DNA of 64,000 nucleotides, from contig NC_052395.1 of NCBI RefSeq assembly GCF_009389715.1, positions 23,919,482 to 23,983,481 on the forward strand. The letters are read 5' to 3'. Numbering within the stretch: position 1 is the stretch's first letter; every line of letters starts with the position of its first letter. The DNA comes from Phoenix dactylifera (taxonomy: Eukaryota; Streptophyta; Magnoliopsida; Arecales; Arecaceae). Of this stretch, positions 35,201 to 46,500 are shown piece after piece. The notes beneath the pieces were generated by a model. The model had not been told where the DNA came from, did no database searches, and was given only the letters and a program-made list of their open reading frames with translations. Both the position numbers and the translations under genes were made by a program.

Positions 35201-36338
35201 TTCCGTTACCCGGATGCGGGGGGCCGGACGTCAGGGTGTGGGGTACCTCGAGCCGGGCCAGTGTCAGACTGGAAGATCTTTCCTGTATTATTCAGTCGGA
35301 GCACGAGCCGGGCCCGGACTGTACTTGGATTTGGAGGTCCAGATTTCACCCGAGGGCAGCTCTCTTCCTATGGAAGATATGCTGGGACCGCCTTCCGACG
35401 AGAGCAGAACTGAGCAGGCGCGGCTGGGGGGTCCCGGTAGAGTGCGAGACGTGTGGAGCTGAGGAGACAGTGGACCACGTGCTCTTCCAGTGTACATGGG
35501 TGAGGGCGACATAGCAGTGGACTAGGATCCCGCAGGGGGCCCGGAGTGCGCGACTACAGTTTCTCAGGGTGATACGGCAATGGTTAGCCAGTTCACAAAC
35601 TCGCGAGGAGGGCATCAGAGCGACTTGCACAGCACATCAGATTTGGCTGGCAAGGAACGCTCGTACTCTAGACGAGCGCAGGGTGTCACCGAGGTTTGTG
35701 GCAGAGCTTGCTCGAGAACAGGCCATAGAGATCATGCCCACCCTATCTGCAGACAGACCTTTGACAGCTTGGGACACCTGGGGTTCCCCCTTGCTCCGGC
35801 AACTCCTCAGATAGTGTTTTTCACCTGGGAGCCCTCACCCCCGAGCTTCCTCAAGATCAACTTCGATGGGTCGGTTTTGGATGGCGGCACGCGGGGCGGT
35901 GCAGATTTTGTCATACGGGACTCGCACTCTAGGGTAGTAGCTGCAGGTGGCTGCCAATTGTTTGATACATCGGTTTCCGGAGCAGAGCTGCGTGCAGCCT
36001 GAGCAGGCCTTCGTCATGCACGGGTAGTGTAGCGGGCCAGCTTGATTATGTTGGAGGGTGACTCGGCCACTGTCATCGGGTGGATTCAGAGGGGGTTGAG
36101 GGGTGAGGGCACAGACCTCCCCTTGATCCGCGATATCGTGGTGATGATGAGAGATGGGATGGCCATCCAGGCCAAGCATGTATTCAGGGAGGCCAACGGG
36201 GCAGCCGATTGGGTGGCTGCCTACGTGGCCCACCACTCAGGGTATGCCCTTTGGTCGGGGGAAGGGGAGTTGCCATTGGCACTCCGTGAGTTATTGTATT
36301 TTGATCTTATTGGGTGTATTCATACACGTATTGTATGA
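32205..36338 (+). pseudogene. LINE ORF2: endonuclease, RT, RNase H
   Basis: The endonuclease begins near AWNCRG (about 32215) and includes VVIGDFNCIL, FTWCNN and ASDHCLLL (about 32600-32890). The frame then breaks at about 33040, 33300 and 33545 (an in-frame TGA in the AL/TPDKAPKPDG region). RT is open from 33631 to 35514, with LDMERAYDRI (about 33950), LRQGCPLFPYLF (about 34125) and LLFADDYLL (about 34263). A zf-RVT-like WKICWDRLPT...CETCGAEETVDHVLFQC segment ends in TAG at 35512-35514. The RNase H domain (35850-36240) has NFDGS, LEGDSATVI and REANGAADWVAAYVAHHS, with two stops between. ORF2 would provide target-primed reverse transcription, but this copy is dead. Confidence 0.9.
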
Positions 36339-36367
36339 AGCGCCTGTTTTTAGCAAAAAAAAAAAAA

Positions 36368-36489
36368 GAGGAACAGAGCAAAGCTGTTGAATGGTCAGCT
36401 CTCGAACAGCATCTTGCGGAATGATACGACCATCTCCAATCGCACGGGCTAATCAATAGCCGTTCATGGCTTCCACAATGGCCTATTAG
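36368..36489. other. Short spacer
   Basis: Between the two LINE copies; nothing recognised. Confidence 0.4.
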
Positions 36490-36900
36490 ATTTTTATTAT
36501 TATTATTATTATTTTGGTACAACGTTGCCTGCTCTGACATAGGTACAACCAGTAGAATCAAAAAAAAGGACGAACACTTAGGAAACGGCCCCTGGTCTGT
36601 CCAGAGAATCTCTTCTGAATGCTAGGCAACATAGAGCAGTAACCCAATCGGAGCCTCGTTCGTCTTTCGGTATACGTGCACAGCTGAAAAGCGTTGCAGC
36701 CCTCTACCATCTATCGAAGATCGCGAAGCAAGATGTTGCCATCCCCTCTCCTTTCCTCCTTTTGAATTCAATAGATCATCATCGCAGAATCCCCCTTGAG
36801 TAAGATGCACTCCGCCCTCAGGACCCCTTTTACATAGAAGATACCTTTCCGGACCGCCCTGAGCCCCATCCCAGCCACTGACAGGCTGGCGGTGCTTCAC
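36490..36900 (-). mobile_element. LINE 3' fragment, head-to-head 3' end
   Basis: Minus-strand RNase H remnant. The frames contain a GDSAMM-like stretch (equivalent to EGDSATVI) and VYRKTNEAPIG (equivalent to VFREANGAADW), with stops between. TTATTATTATTATTATTATT (36492-36512) is the A-rich tail seen from the + strand. Its tail faces the tail of the large LINE across about 120 bases. Confidence 0.65.
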
Positions 36901-39900
36901 CTCCCAATAACTATTAATCTAAAATCATGGCTCCTGATCACAAAACCAATACCTGCACTATCTTCATCACTGGTCTATTAGACTTTAAAAGAAAAAAAAA
37001 AATATTTTTTCCCTCTCCACCTGATGAAACCGCCCGAAGCACCGTAATCTATGCACTTCCTAAGCTTTGGAAATTTTTCCTTCTAAGGTGGACGGACATA
37101 ATAAAACACCCTTTAAAAAAATTGAAAGCTTTTTCTAATCAAGGATCAGGTCTAACTATTACGTGGTGCAGTAAATGCTTCACCATAATGATAAGCTTCT
37201 TGCCTTCTTTCGAGATAACAAATATTTACAAAAAAAATCAACAATATGGTTGAATGTATCGCGGAGCCAACCATACAAAGGCAATACGGTCGGTAATGCA
37301 TGGAAATCATCTGCTGGAGAATTGAGTGGCGCGGAAAAATTTATATAGACTAGAAGGCTGACGAAGTTTGGCAAAGCCGACTAAGTTTGGCACAATCAAT
37401 CTTAAATCAATTAAGATAAAATTTAGTAAGATCGACTAAATTTAACACAATCAATCAAACAAACAATGGATTCTAACAATCGGAAACATGGATGAGATAA
37501 AGGAGACAGATTTAGGCACAAGTGACGAGGGAACGTCATCAGCATCCAGCATTTTTCGTCATCAACATTTTGTTTCGGATCTCTTTTTCTTCTCAAAGAA
37601 ATACTTGTCATTTGGTTTTAGAAGTTACAAAAGTACTTTCCTAGAACAACACCAAACTTGCTGACGTAAAAGATAAATTCACCTTACAAGGAACTGGATT
37701 CATTCCCCACAAATTCAGCTACCACCCACCTTGATGGTAAAAATAATTCCACCACCAATTCACCTGTGCTCTTGGAACCTCAGACATGCTATTCTCCAAT
37801 TTTTAACCATGATAATCACCTCCTATTCTGTTCCAATCCTCGGAACCGTTGCTTGAGCCAGTTTTGCTAGTCGAAGGCCTGGTCTAAATCGTTCAGACTT
37901 GAATGGTAAGCTGATGCCGTCATACACAAACCTTTCTAACGGCTTATGCTGTAACACAATAAAGCAATCTTTCGATTTCTCAATTAAACTGTGTTACGAT
38001 CTGAGGGTTGCCATCGTGATCATTTCACTCCATTAGTCTTCTCCCAAGTAATTATAATTCAAGCGCCAACTATTTCCTAATCTCAGGAAAAATAAAATAT
38101 AATAAAATCAGTGTCTGTTTGTCACTGGTTACATGTGACGGTGCTGCAACAAAGAAATCTTTTTAATAGAAACAAACCTTGTTGCAATCATTAATAAAAT
38201 ATAGTGATTTGCAAAGTACCCAATAAAATTGTCATAAATATGACATAAACGTGACCAAGATCTTGGATAAAAATCAAGGACAAACTGCATAGTGATGACA
38301 AGAAAACTTGGAAAAAGGCACTTCGAACACGGCATGCATTAGTCTATATTCTTATAGGTACTAAACAATAGTTCAATCCATTGTCATTATGTACACATTA
38401 CAGATGCTTATTGGAAATGCAATCAAGAAATTTTGTTATTTACAAATGTGCGGGAGAAATGGAATTCCAACTTGACAACATCAAATGCTTCCGCTTCACA
38501 GGAACCCCTCTCACTTAGATTTACATTGCCACAGGTATATATGTATATAAACACAAGTTAATATCCCGGGGTAGAATAAAAGAATAGCTGCTACACACCT
38601 GAGAAAGATCTAAGCATTCCATAAGCCTCTGAAACCAGGGACCTGTTGAACACAAAACAGAATTAAGATGCTATCTGAATTTGAACATTTACAATACAGA
38701 AAGGCACTACAATTTGAGACAAACATATGTTCCCTTAAAGGAATCATGCAATCACCAAAATGCACGTTGATAATCCACATGAGCTGGTATAATTGTATTA
38801 AAGATCATCATAAAGACAGCAATGTGCACATTGATAATCCACATGAGCTGGTATAATTGTATTAAAGATCATTATAAAGATGGCAATGTGAAGTAGGAAT
38901 ATTAATTGTGCAACCCAGAGAAAGTTGACAGGCGCAATCTCTTGCAGAAACAGATATAAAGTTAAAGAGTTTGAACATAGGCATCTATATCTGGAAGAAA
39001 GAGAAGGGGGGGGGGGGGGGGGGAACTGATAAGGTTTCTTGAGTGCAGAGAGAATCATTTAATTACTATTAAACGTGTTTCAACATTTGGAACAGAAAGC
39101 AAGCTTATATTGGCTTAGTTTATACTTTTCTGGTTCAACGAAAATGAAATCATTCTCTCTCAAGTCAGATGCTAAGGGCAATAACCCAGCTATTATTTTA
39201 AGGAAAGCTAGCTGTTACCACATCATTTATTATAGATAAGATGAAATAAAATGATTACACCATTGTAGCAAACCATCAATGTTCAAAAAGAAGTTAAGAA
39301 TGTGGTTTAAATACTAAAAGCATGGAGCACAGATACTAAAGCGAAAAGGACCAACAAAAAGAATATAAGGGTGTGTTTGGTGTTGCTTCTCCTTTGAGAA
39401 GGAGAAGTTAGAAGCTAGGGTTTCTAGCCTAAAAGCAATTTTTCTGGCCTTTTCTTCTTGTCGAATCATTATGTAGGTAATGTTATCAAATGCTTGATTT
39501 TTAAAAGGTGCTTCTTTATTTTAAAAGTCACAAAATTACCTTTTAAAGCAATACCACCCAAGAGAAACCCAAAATCAAGGTGCCTGGTACAACCAAATAA
39601 TGTATGAACTCCGAAACACAGAAGAAACGAGCAATGCGATTGCAGTAATTAAGATAACTCAGAGAAGTTTGGCAGATCAACAAAAGTTCAGGCATAAGGA
39701 CTCCTTTGATGTCGGAAGGCGTACAAATTACCAAATGGTACGAGAACTTTTGTATACATATATAAAATCAATAGTACTCATCTTGATTACACACACACAC
39801 ACACACATACATACATATATATGCATGCACATGCATGTTCGTATGTATGCATGTATGAATGTATGCATGTTCGTACTTACATACGTATGTGCATACGTAC

Positions 39901-40506
39901 GTATGTATGAATAAAAGAAAGAGGACATGATGGTTTGGCCAAAAAACACTAAATAACAAGAGAGTGACTGTTCATGATGAGTGCTCTTGGTATCTCCTCG
40001 ACAACATTAAGGGTATAAAGTATGTGTGGGCCGTTACTAGAACAACTCAATGAGGTAAAATAAAAGCGCAAAGTGAAGGCTATATTAGCAATGCTACAGC
40101 AATGATCTCACCTACCCCTGCACAAGGGAACCAACGCTGCACTAGTTAGGCAGGACTTTGCAATGAAATACCAGCTAAGAATTCATTAGAACAGCAGCTA
40201 ATCTTAAGTCTGGAACAAGAATGATAGCTGTCACATCACATGTAAGTTTAATATAGCCCATGAAGCTTTTGACTTAATGGTCTATATGCATATATACATA
40301 TATCTACGATATACATATACAAATATAGAGTGGAGAGAGTACAAAGACAAAAAAACATCTTTAAAATCCGTTGAGTTGACATCAATTTGAACATCAAATG
40401 GGAACTGCATGCTCTTCGCTTCCAATGTTTAGTTGAAGCAAGCTACCGCAGGCAATTTAAATGACTTCAAATCAGAAAATGCTAAGACAAAGTCAAAATG
40501 TTTACC
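36901..40506. other. Intergenic and ATG18-like 3' flank
   Basis: No gene recognised. A 63-base unit (TGCAC(A/G)TTGATAATCCACAT...) is duplicated in tandem at 38761-38886. There is an 18-G run at 39006-39023 and a compound CA/TA/ATGC microsatellite at 39789-39913. On the minus strand 38599-38642 looks like a 44-base exon (acceptor TTCAACAG, donor CAG/GTGTGT) and might be a 3' UTR exon of the ATG18-like gene. Confidence 0.4.
39789..39913. repeat. Compound microsatellite
   Basis: (CA)n followed by CATA, ATGC and GTATG-type tetranucleotide repeats. Confidence 0.85.
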
Positions 40507-43500
40507 TTAGACAATGTCATTATCATAATCACTGAAGTGGGTCTCTGTCTTCAAGTTATCTTTGTTATTTACAGACTCGAGCTGGGCCTCCATCTTCAGG
40601 CCCTCACTGTCATTTACAAACTCGAGATGACTTTTCATGACTGGGCTATCCATATGGTTATTTACAAAGCCCTCATTAGGTTCTGCTGGGGATCTATTCC
40701 AACCATTCTCATCAATGCCATTGGGAAGCTCAGCCACTGCAGCATTTTCAGACATGCAGTCTAGCGAACTACAGCTGCTTCTGCATGAGAGCCTTCCTTC
40801 TGACAGTCCAGATTTTTGACGCACCAGCAGGTCATTTCTGTTCATTTCAAAAACATTCGCCGTAAATCAAAGACAAGGGATAAAATTCTTGAGAAGCAGA
40901 ATAGAAGTTCGTAGCTAAAAATATACAAGCAAAAAAGAGTAAGGGTTTCAAGATGAAAACATCAAGGATTACCTGGAAAAATGAAACAAATAACAAGACA
41001 ACACTTATAATGGAAAGCAAATTTTCCAACCAGCAGCAAAAAGGAAATCCACATTATAATAGATGCACAAATCGGAAGAGAAAAGTGAACATTTAGCAGA
41101 ACTAGCAAGTCAATGAGAGCCTCATAACTGAAAATATTAACTTCAAAGTTGCAACCTAACAGTCACACCAAATGCCATAAAAAGATGATTTAGTATTCAT
41201 TCCCGTTAACTCCATGAAGGATAAAAGAGAACCATTTATGTTAGACAATACATCATGAGAAAGAGATTTGAGATATTGCCATCCAGGGTGGAACAACATC
41301 TATAAAAGTGCATTCAGAAACTACGGCTGGGGCTCTTAAAATGTCTTTCCATATGGTTAAAGTATTAGTTAATACATTAAACGTAATACATGAAACATAA
41401 GAAGTGCAAGGGCAATTTGCACAATAGAACAAAAATTAGAAACAAATTAGCCATTTACTATGACAAGTCAGTCCACCTCATACTGGAAAGTATTACAGGG
41501 GATGGAGGGAGGGAGAGAGAGAAGATGTTGGCAAGGTTTTAAGTCAAGGACTGTCGAACCGGGCCGAACCGTCCGGATCGGGCAGTGCCAAACCAACCCG
41601 ATGCGAAACCGGATCGGTTCACCTATTACATTCGGTTCCAGCCCCATACCGGCCGAAACTCATATAGAACCGGCCAGTTCCGAGCCGAGTCAACCCGGTT
41701 CCAAACATTCTGGCACTATAAAAAGTAGAGCTCAAGCATATAGATCCAATCCATAGTGCTTTCGTTGATGATGAGGATGATCCTATGATCGAATGGCTTG
41801 TGGGCCAGCAGCAGGATCCGAAGCTTGATGAGCGAGCATCGCCTCTACGACCAGCCAGTTTCGTAGCCAGTGAAGCTAGCGTCGATGCAGAGCAATGGAC
41901 TGAGCGCAATATTCCATGCATTCTTCCAGCTGATCAGCCACAGCTACAGAGAGCCAGTCACCACATGACCCCTTGTTCGAGACATCTCAGAAATATAATC
42001 GAGAGATGCTTGGACGAGGTCACTACGCTATCTGATCGACTCGGTTAGGAGGGTGACATGCATCCTTCCAGCATAGCCAGACAGAGAGGGGCACGAAAGA
42101 TAAGAAGGTAGTTGCCCGGCAAACCCAAAAAAAATAAAAGACACTTGCAGTCCCAATAGAGAGAGTTGAGAAAGAGTCCGTATACTCAGATTCAGAAATC
42201 AGAAGCAGCAGCGATGATAGTTCTGGCGGTCATGAATCTGCCGACCAAGAAGAGAGTGGAGGACATGAAACCACTGTTTATGAGACAGCCACAGGATGGT
42301 CTTTGATTCACCGGTGAGCACCAGTTTATGCATGCTACATAGGATATGGACCACGGTGCACGATCTGTTAGAGCCCGCGAGGATACGATTGCATATAGGA
42401 GATGGGCTCCTTGAGGTCATTCGAAAAAATACGATGCAGCTACAAATGATCTAGCATGTGAAGTAGGATCCATAGACGTATCAAATTCTGAGTCATATAC
42501 TATATCCTATTACCTGTAGCCACAAGCAGCCTATGACCCATACAAATAAGAATATAGGCATCTTTCGGTAGCTACCATCCTACGCAGCTTAGAGCATCTT
42601 ACGGGTCGGATTTTGCTGTCAGCATATTCGGATGGGCTCCTCCACAGCCATATTATCAGCCAACTGACTCCTCTCAGAGCTAAAGCTTTAACGAGAGATC
42701 CGAGAGTGCTTATAACCCGACGTGTGTTCCTTATAGGATGAATGTACAAAACTACAACACTGCACGGTTAGAGAAGCGGGCTGATGTACCTTCTGACTAT
42801 ACTGATGATCTGGATATCTACGAGAGGCATCGCCACTCGATCCGATTTTAAATATCGATATGTAAGTTGAACTTTAAATGTATGTAATTGATTATCTTAT
42901 TTTTTAATTTTCACGTTACGACTTGATTTGAGAATATTTTATGTTGTTTATTTTATGATTTATATTATTTTAAAGCAATAAGATGCATCATCTAGGTTAA
43001 ATCAGAATCATAGAAACATCAAAAAATCAAAAAAAAAATTAAAATAGACTTAAATTTATTGAAAAAGTTCAAAAAGAGTGACTATCAATTTTTTTAAAAA
43101 AAAACTCCAAAAAAAATTGGGCATGCCGATCCGTGAAAACCGGCATGCCCTACCCATATCGGTTTGGTAAAGTATTGAAATGTACTGGGCGTCGACCGGT
43201 ACGGATCTCGGTACCGATTCAGAGGATCTTGTTTTAAGTCCTTGCAGAATGGGGGTGTCCCCGCCATCTTGACCTGTTCCTAAGAGACCGGAGGACTAAG
43301 AGGGTAGGACTCCGAAACCCATCCATGTAGGGAAAGAAAAAGAAAAAGGAAACCAAAAAAAGGAGGGAAAGAAGATGAAAAGAAAAAAAAGAAAGGAAAG
43401 AAATAAGAAAAAAGGAAAGAAAAAAGAAGAAAAAGGAAGGAATGAAGGGGACAAGAAAAAAAAGAATGGGAGGGAGAAAAAAGAAAGGAAAGAAAGAAGT

Positions 43501-46500
43501 AAGAAGGGAAAGAAAGAAGAAGAAAAAGAAGAAAAAAAAAAGAAATAAAGAAAAGAAGGAATAAAGGAACGAAAGAAGATAAAAACAACAAAAAAATAAA
43601 GAAAAGAAAGGGGAGGGAGAGAGACCGAGGGTACTTGCCAGGATGCTCAATCAAAATAGCCGCTCGAACAGGACAGGACAATATGGCCTATTCCGGATAC
43701 CTCTGTCTTGCAGGATTTAAAACCTTGAATGCTAGCACCATTTAGCATCTCTATTTCAGCAAATAAAGGGAGAACCATCTAAAGGCATGCTTACTAAACC
43801 TGAGTAAGAACATGTCCATAATGTTATCCAACATCATCTCTCCCCACCCTATTGATGTTAGTAGCTCCAAGATCCCTGAAGAAGCTAGCTACCAGTAAAA
43901 CTGGAACACATGGAATCAAATGAAGTTGGGCCTTTGGGTTCATTTACTCCAGATAACGTGTGGGGATATTTCCTCCTTCAAGAAGCAAAACAGAAATTAT
44001 ACTTCCACTTCCTCAATGTCCAAGTGGTTGCAAACCTTAATCATCTCCATCCAAAAAACCCATCACACCACCCCAGAAATCATAATCTACAGCTCTCAAC
44101 ATTACATAGTTTCTATAATCACATTGTTACTGGAGACGACCCAATGATTTGCCACATATAGCAGAAAGTGATAGCAAAGTAAAACCTGTCATTTGAAATG
44201 GACTGGGAAGCCTTTGGTCCACTTTCATCTACAGGTAAAGTCCAAAACTGCAAATTAGAAGGAAAAAAAAAAAGGCTTCATCCAAGTTACTCTCAGGCAT
44301 GACCGCCCAGAGAATACTTAAGCAGCAATAACCACTGCTTTCAATTTTTAACCACTCTACAAGCATCCTTTGTATCTTCATCATGTTATTTTCCTTCTTT
44401 GATGGCCAATACATACCGAGCATTAACTTCACAAAACAAGACCAGCTACAGAACAATAAGGAGCAAACAAAAACATGAAAAAACAATGGATGCAAGCCGC
44501 ATATTCCACAGTTCAACATCTTGAGAATATGAGGGATGAAAACCATATAATCAACGGTCAAGTGACTTGAGAGTTGTGCAAACAATCCTCAAATCCCTAA
44601 AATTTAAATTATATTTAAGGAAAACAACGAAATGGTGATGGCACTATATTAACTTGCCTAAACATAATAACAAGAAAATTTCAAAAAAAAATTGTATTTT
44701 TACAATGAAAGCAAATGAAAATCATGATATTCCTTAGGCTTCAATCTCCATTGACAGAAGCAGTCCGATATATATTTGACCTTGGAATTATAAGTGTTGA
44801 CTAACTGCCTAGTTAATAGAAGGGAAAAAAAGCTCCAGTCAAACACCATGGGAACTAGAGAAGAAAATTAAAGAACAGTCAAAATGAGGTATTTGTGCGA
44901 CAATTAAAAACAATACATGCATATAAGCACTTACATGCATAAACACGAGTTCTATAACCAATTGTAATATAATATATCTGGATACTGCTACCTGTTTATT
45001 GCATGATTGCATCTTAACTAATATGTTCTCCTCAAGTTAACTGTAAACAAGTCAGGACTCATAAGGAGGAGGATAACTCCACATAGAGAAGAGTTAGTTC
45101 GACCTTTTCCTAATTTGTCAAGTTAGTATGCAATCAAGCACATGGTCTTATGAATCTATTTGAAAACTATCATAAGCCAAATTACTCCCTTTATTAAGAG
45201 AAAGAAAGTGTTGTGAGGCACTAATGTCAGCATTATGCGTAAAACTTGGCTTTTTCATTTACATTTCATGGCTCGCAGATAATGCACTAGCTTGTGTTAA
45301 ACCATGAATTTTCCTCTAAATTCCTCCCAAGTCTCAGCAGACTTTGGAGAATTGCTTCTTAACTGTGGAAGCTTAAACCACAATCTAACGCAGGTTTCCA
45401 ATGTGCCAACAGATTTTCTGGTATCATCACAAACTCCTCTCTTCAACAGTCTCATCCACTAGACAAACATACCAATTTCCTCCATTAGAAAAACGTAGCA
45501 ACTTATAGGTTCAAAGGACACAAGAATTCATCAAGTATAAATTACAAAGGAAATAAACATATCATAAAATTGGTTTTTGCAATTGGTTATATAGATCCTA
45601 CTATGCAGTTGAGATGCATCCAAGACCAGTCTCCAAAATAGAATGTGTTATAAACATTTCTCAATACTTATATTCAAATAAGGGTCTTCGAAACATACAA
45701 TTTCATCCAAACCTATGGTGCAAAAAATCATAATTAAAAAATAAACCTATATAGGATGGCAATACAGATAAATATAATAGAGCAACAAATGCAATTCATG
45801 ACAGGTACATATATGGGGTCATAATGCACCTTGATTGCTGGAATCTGGGTGTACGGATATAGTCAAAAACTGGTATAAGATCTTTTGACCTAGCTTCGAT
45901 TGTGCGTGTTGGGATCCTCTCTATCTCAATTTCCCCAGATGATGTATAACTATCATCTGCTTTTATATTTTCATCCATCATCACTTGAAAGCATATCTGG
46001 AAAGTAAATTGAATTAATGAAACAATCGAAACATAGATACTTATATAAAGATCAAAATCCAACAAAAGAACAAAGCATGTTACAATAAACAATATGCGCA
46101 AGTACCTCAGACTTCGCCCATAATGGAACACGTTCTGCATGCATCTGCAACTCAACCTCAGATATATACAAGTGATGATTTTCTTCTGCAATGAGTTTTA
46201 CTTTCATGTCTGTAGCACCATCAGGATAGATACTAGTTCCTTTCTTTGTCCCTTTCTGGAAAAGTTTAGTGTTTTCTCCATTTCCATGATCGCCATATAT
46301 ATCAACATTGTCACCGCGATCTCTTCTGTTTTGCTTGTGACAAACATCCCATTTCTGAAGTGCCTCAACAACTAACCTTGCATCAGTTGCTGGTGATGAT
46401 TCATGAGAAACAGTGCTTAACCCTGATAGATCAATGCCAGAATCCTCTCCATTGGAGTGGCGCAGCACATACTGTACAATAGAGCCAGAAGGTGAGAAAA

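Larger units (their letters stand above)
29690..36367 (+). mobile_element. L1-like LINE, nearly full length, inactive
   Basis: A GC-rich 6.7-kb block ending in a 13-base A-run (36355-36367). In order it has a Gag-like ORF1 with a zinc knuckle, an AP-type endonuclease, a reverse transcriptase with FADD, a zf-RVT-like segment and an RNase H domain, which is the plant L1 (RTL) layout. ORF1 and ORF2 are broken by several frameshifts and stops. No target duplication could be identified with confidence, so the 5' edge is approximate. Confidence 0.9.
41533..43727. mobile_element. Outer CAAGG-ended foldback/MITE (hAT-like)
   Basis: The ends CAAGGTTTTAAGTC (41533-41546) and GATTTAAAACCTTG (43714-43727) are inverted repeats with one mismatch, and the pairing extends further inward once the inner insertion is removed. 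The flanks GATGTTGG and AATGCTAG match at 5 of 8 with transitions only, which would suit an old 8-bp target duplication. The body holds a 300-base GA-rich tract (43325-43620). It lies in the last intron of the ATG18-like gene. Confidence 0.6.

Noticed and set aside
43234..43681. Phe/Ser/Leu-rich minus-strand ORFs
   Set aside because: Produced by the GA-rich tract; no real protein sequence.
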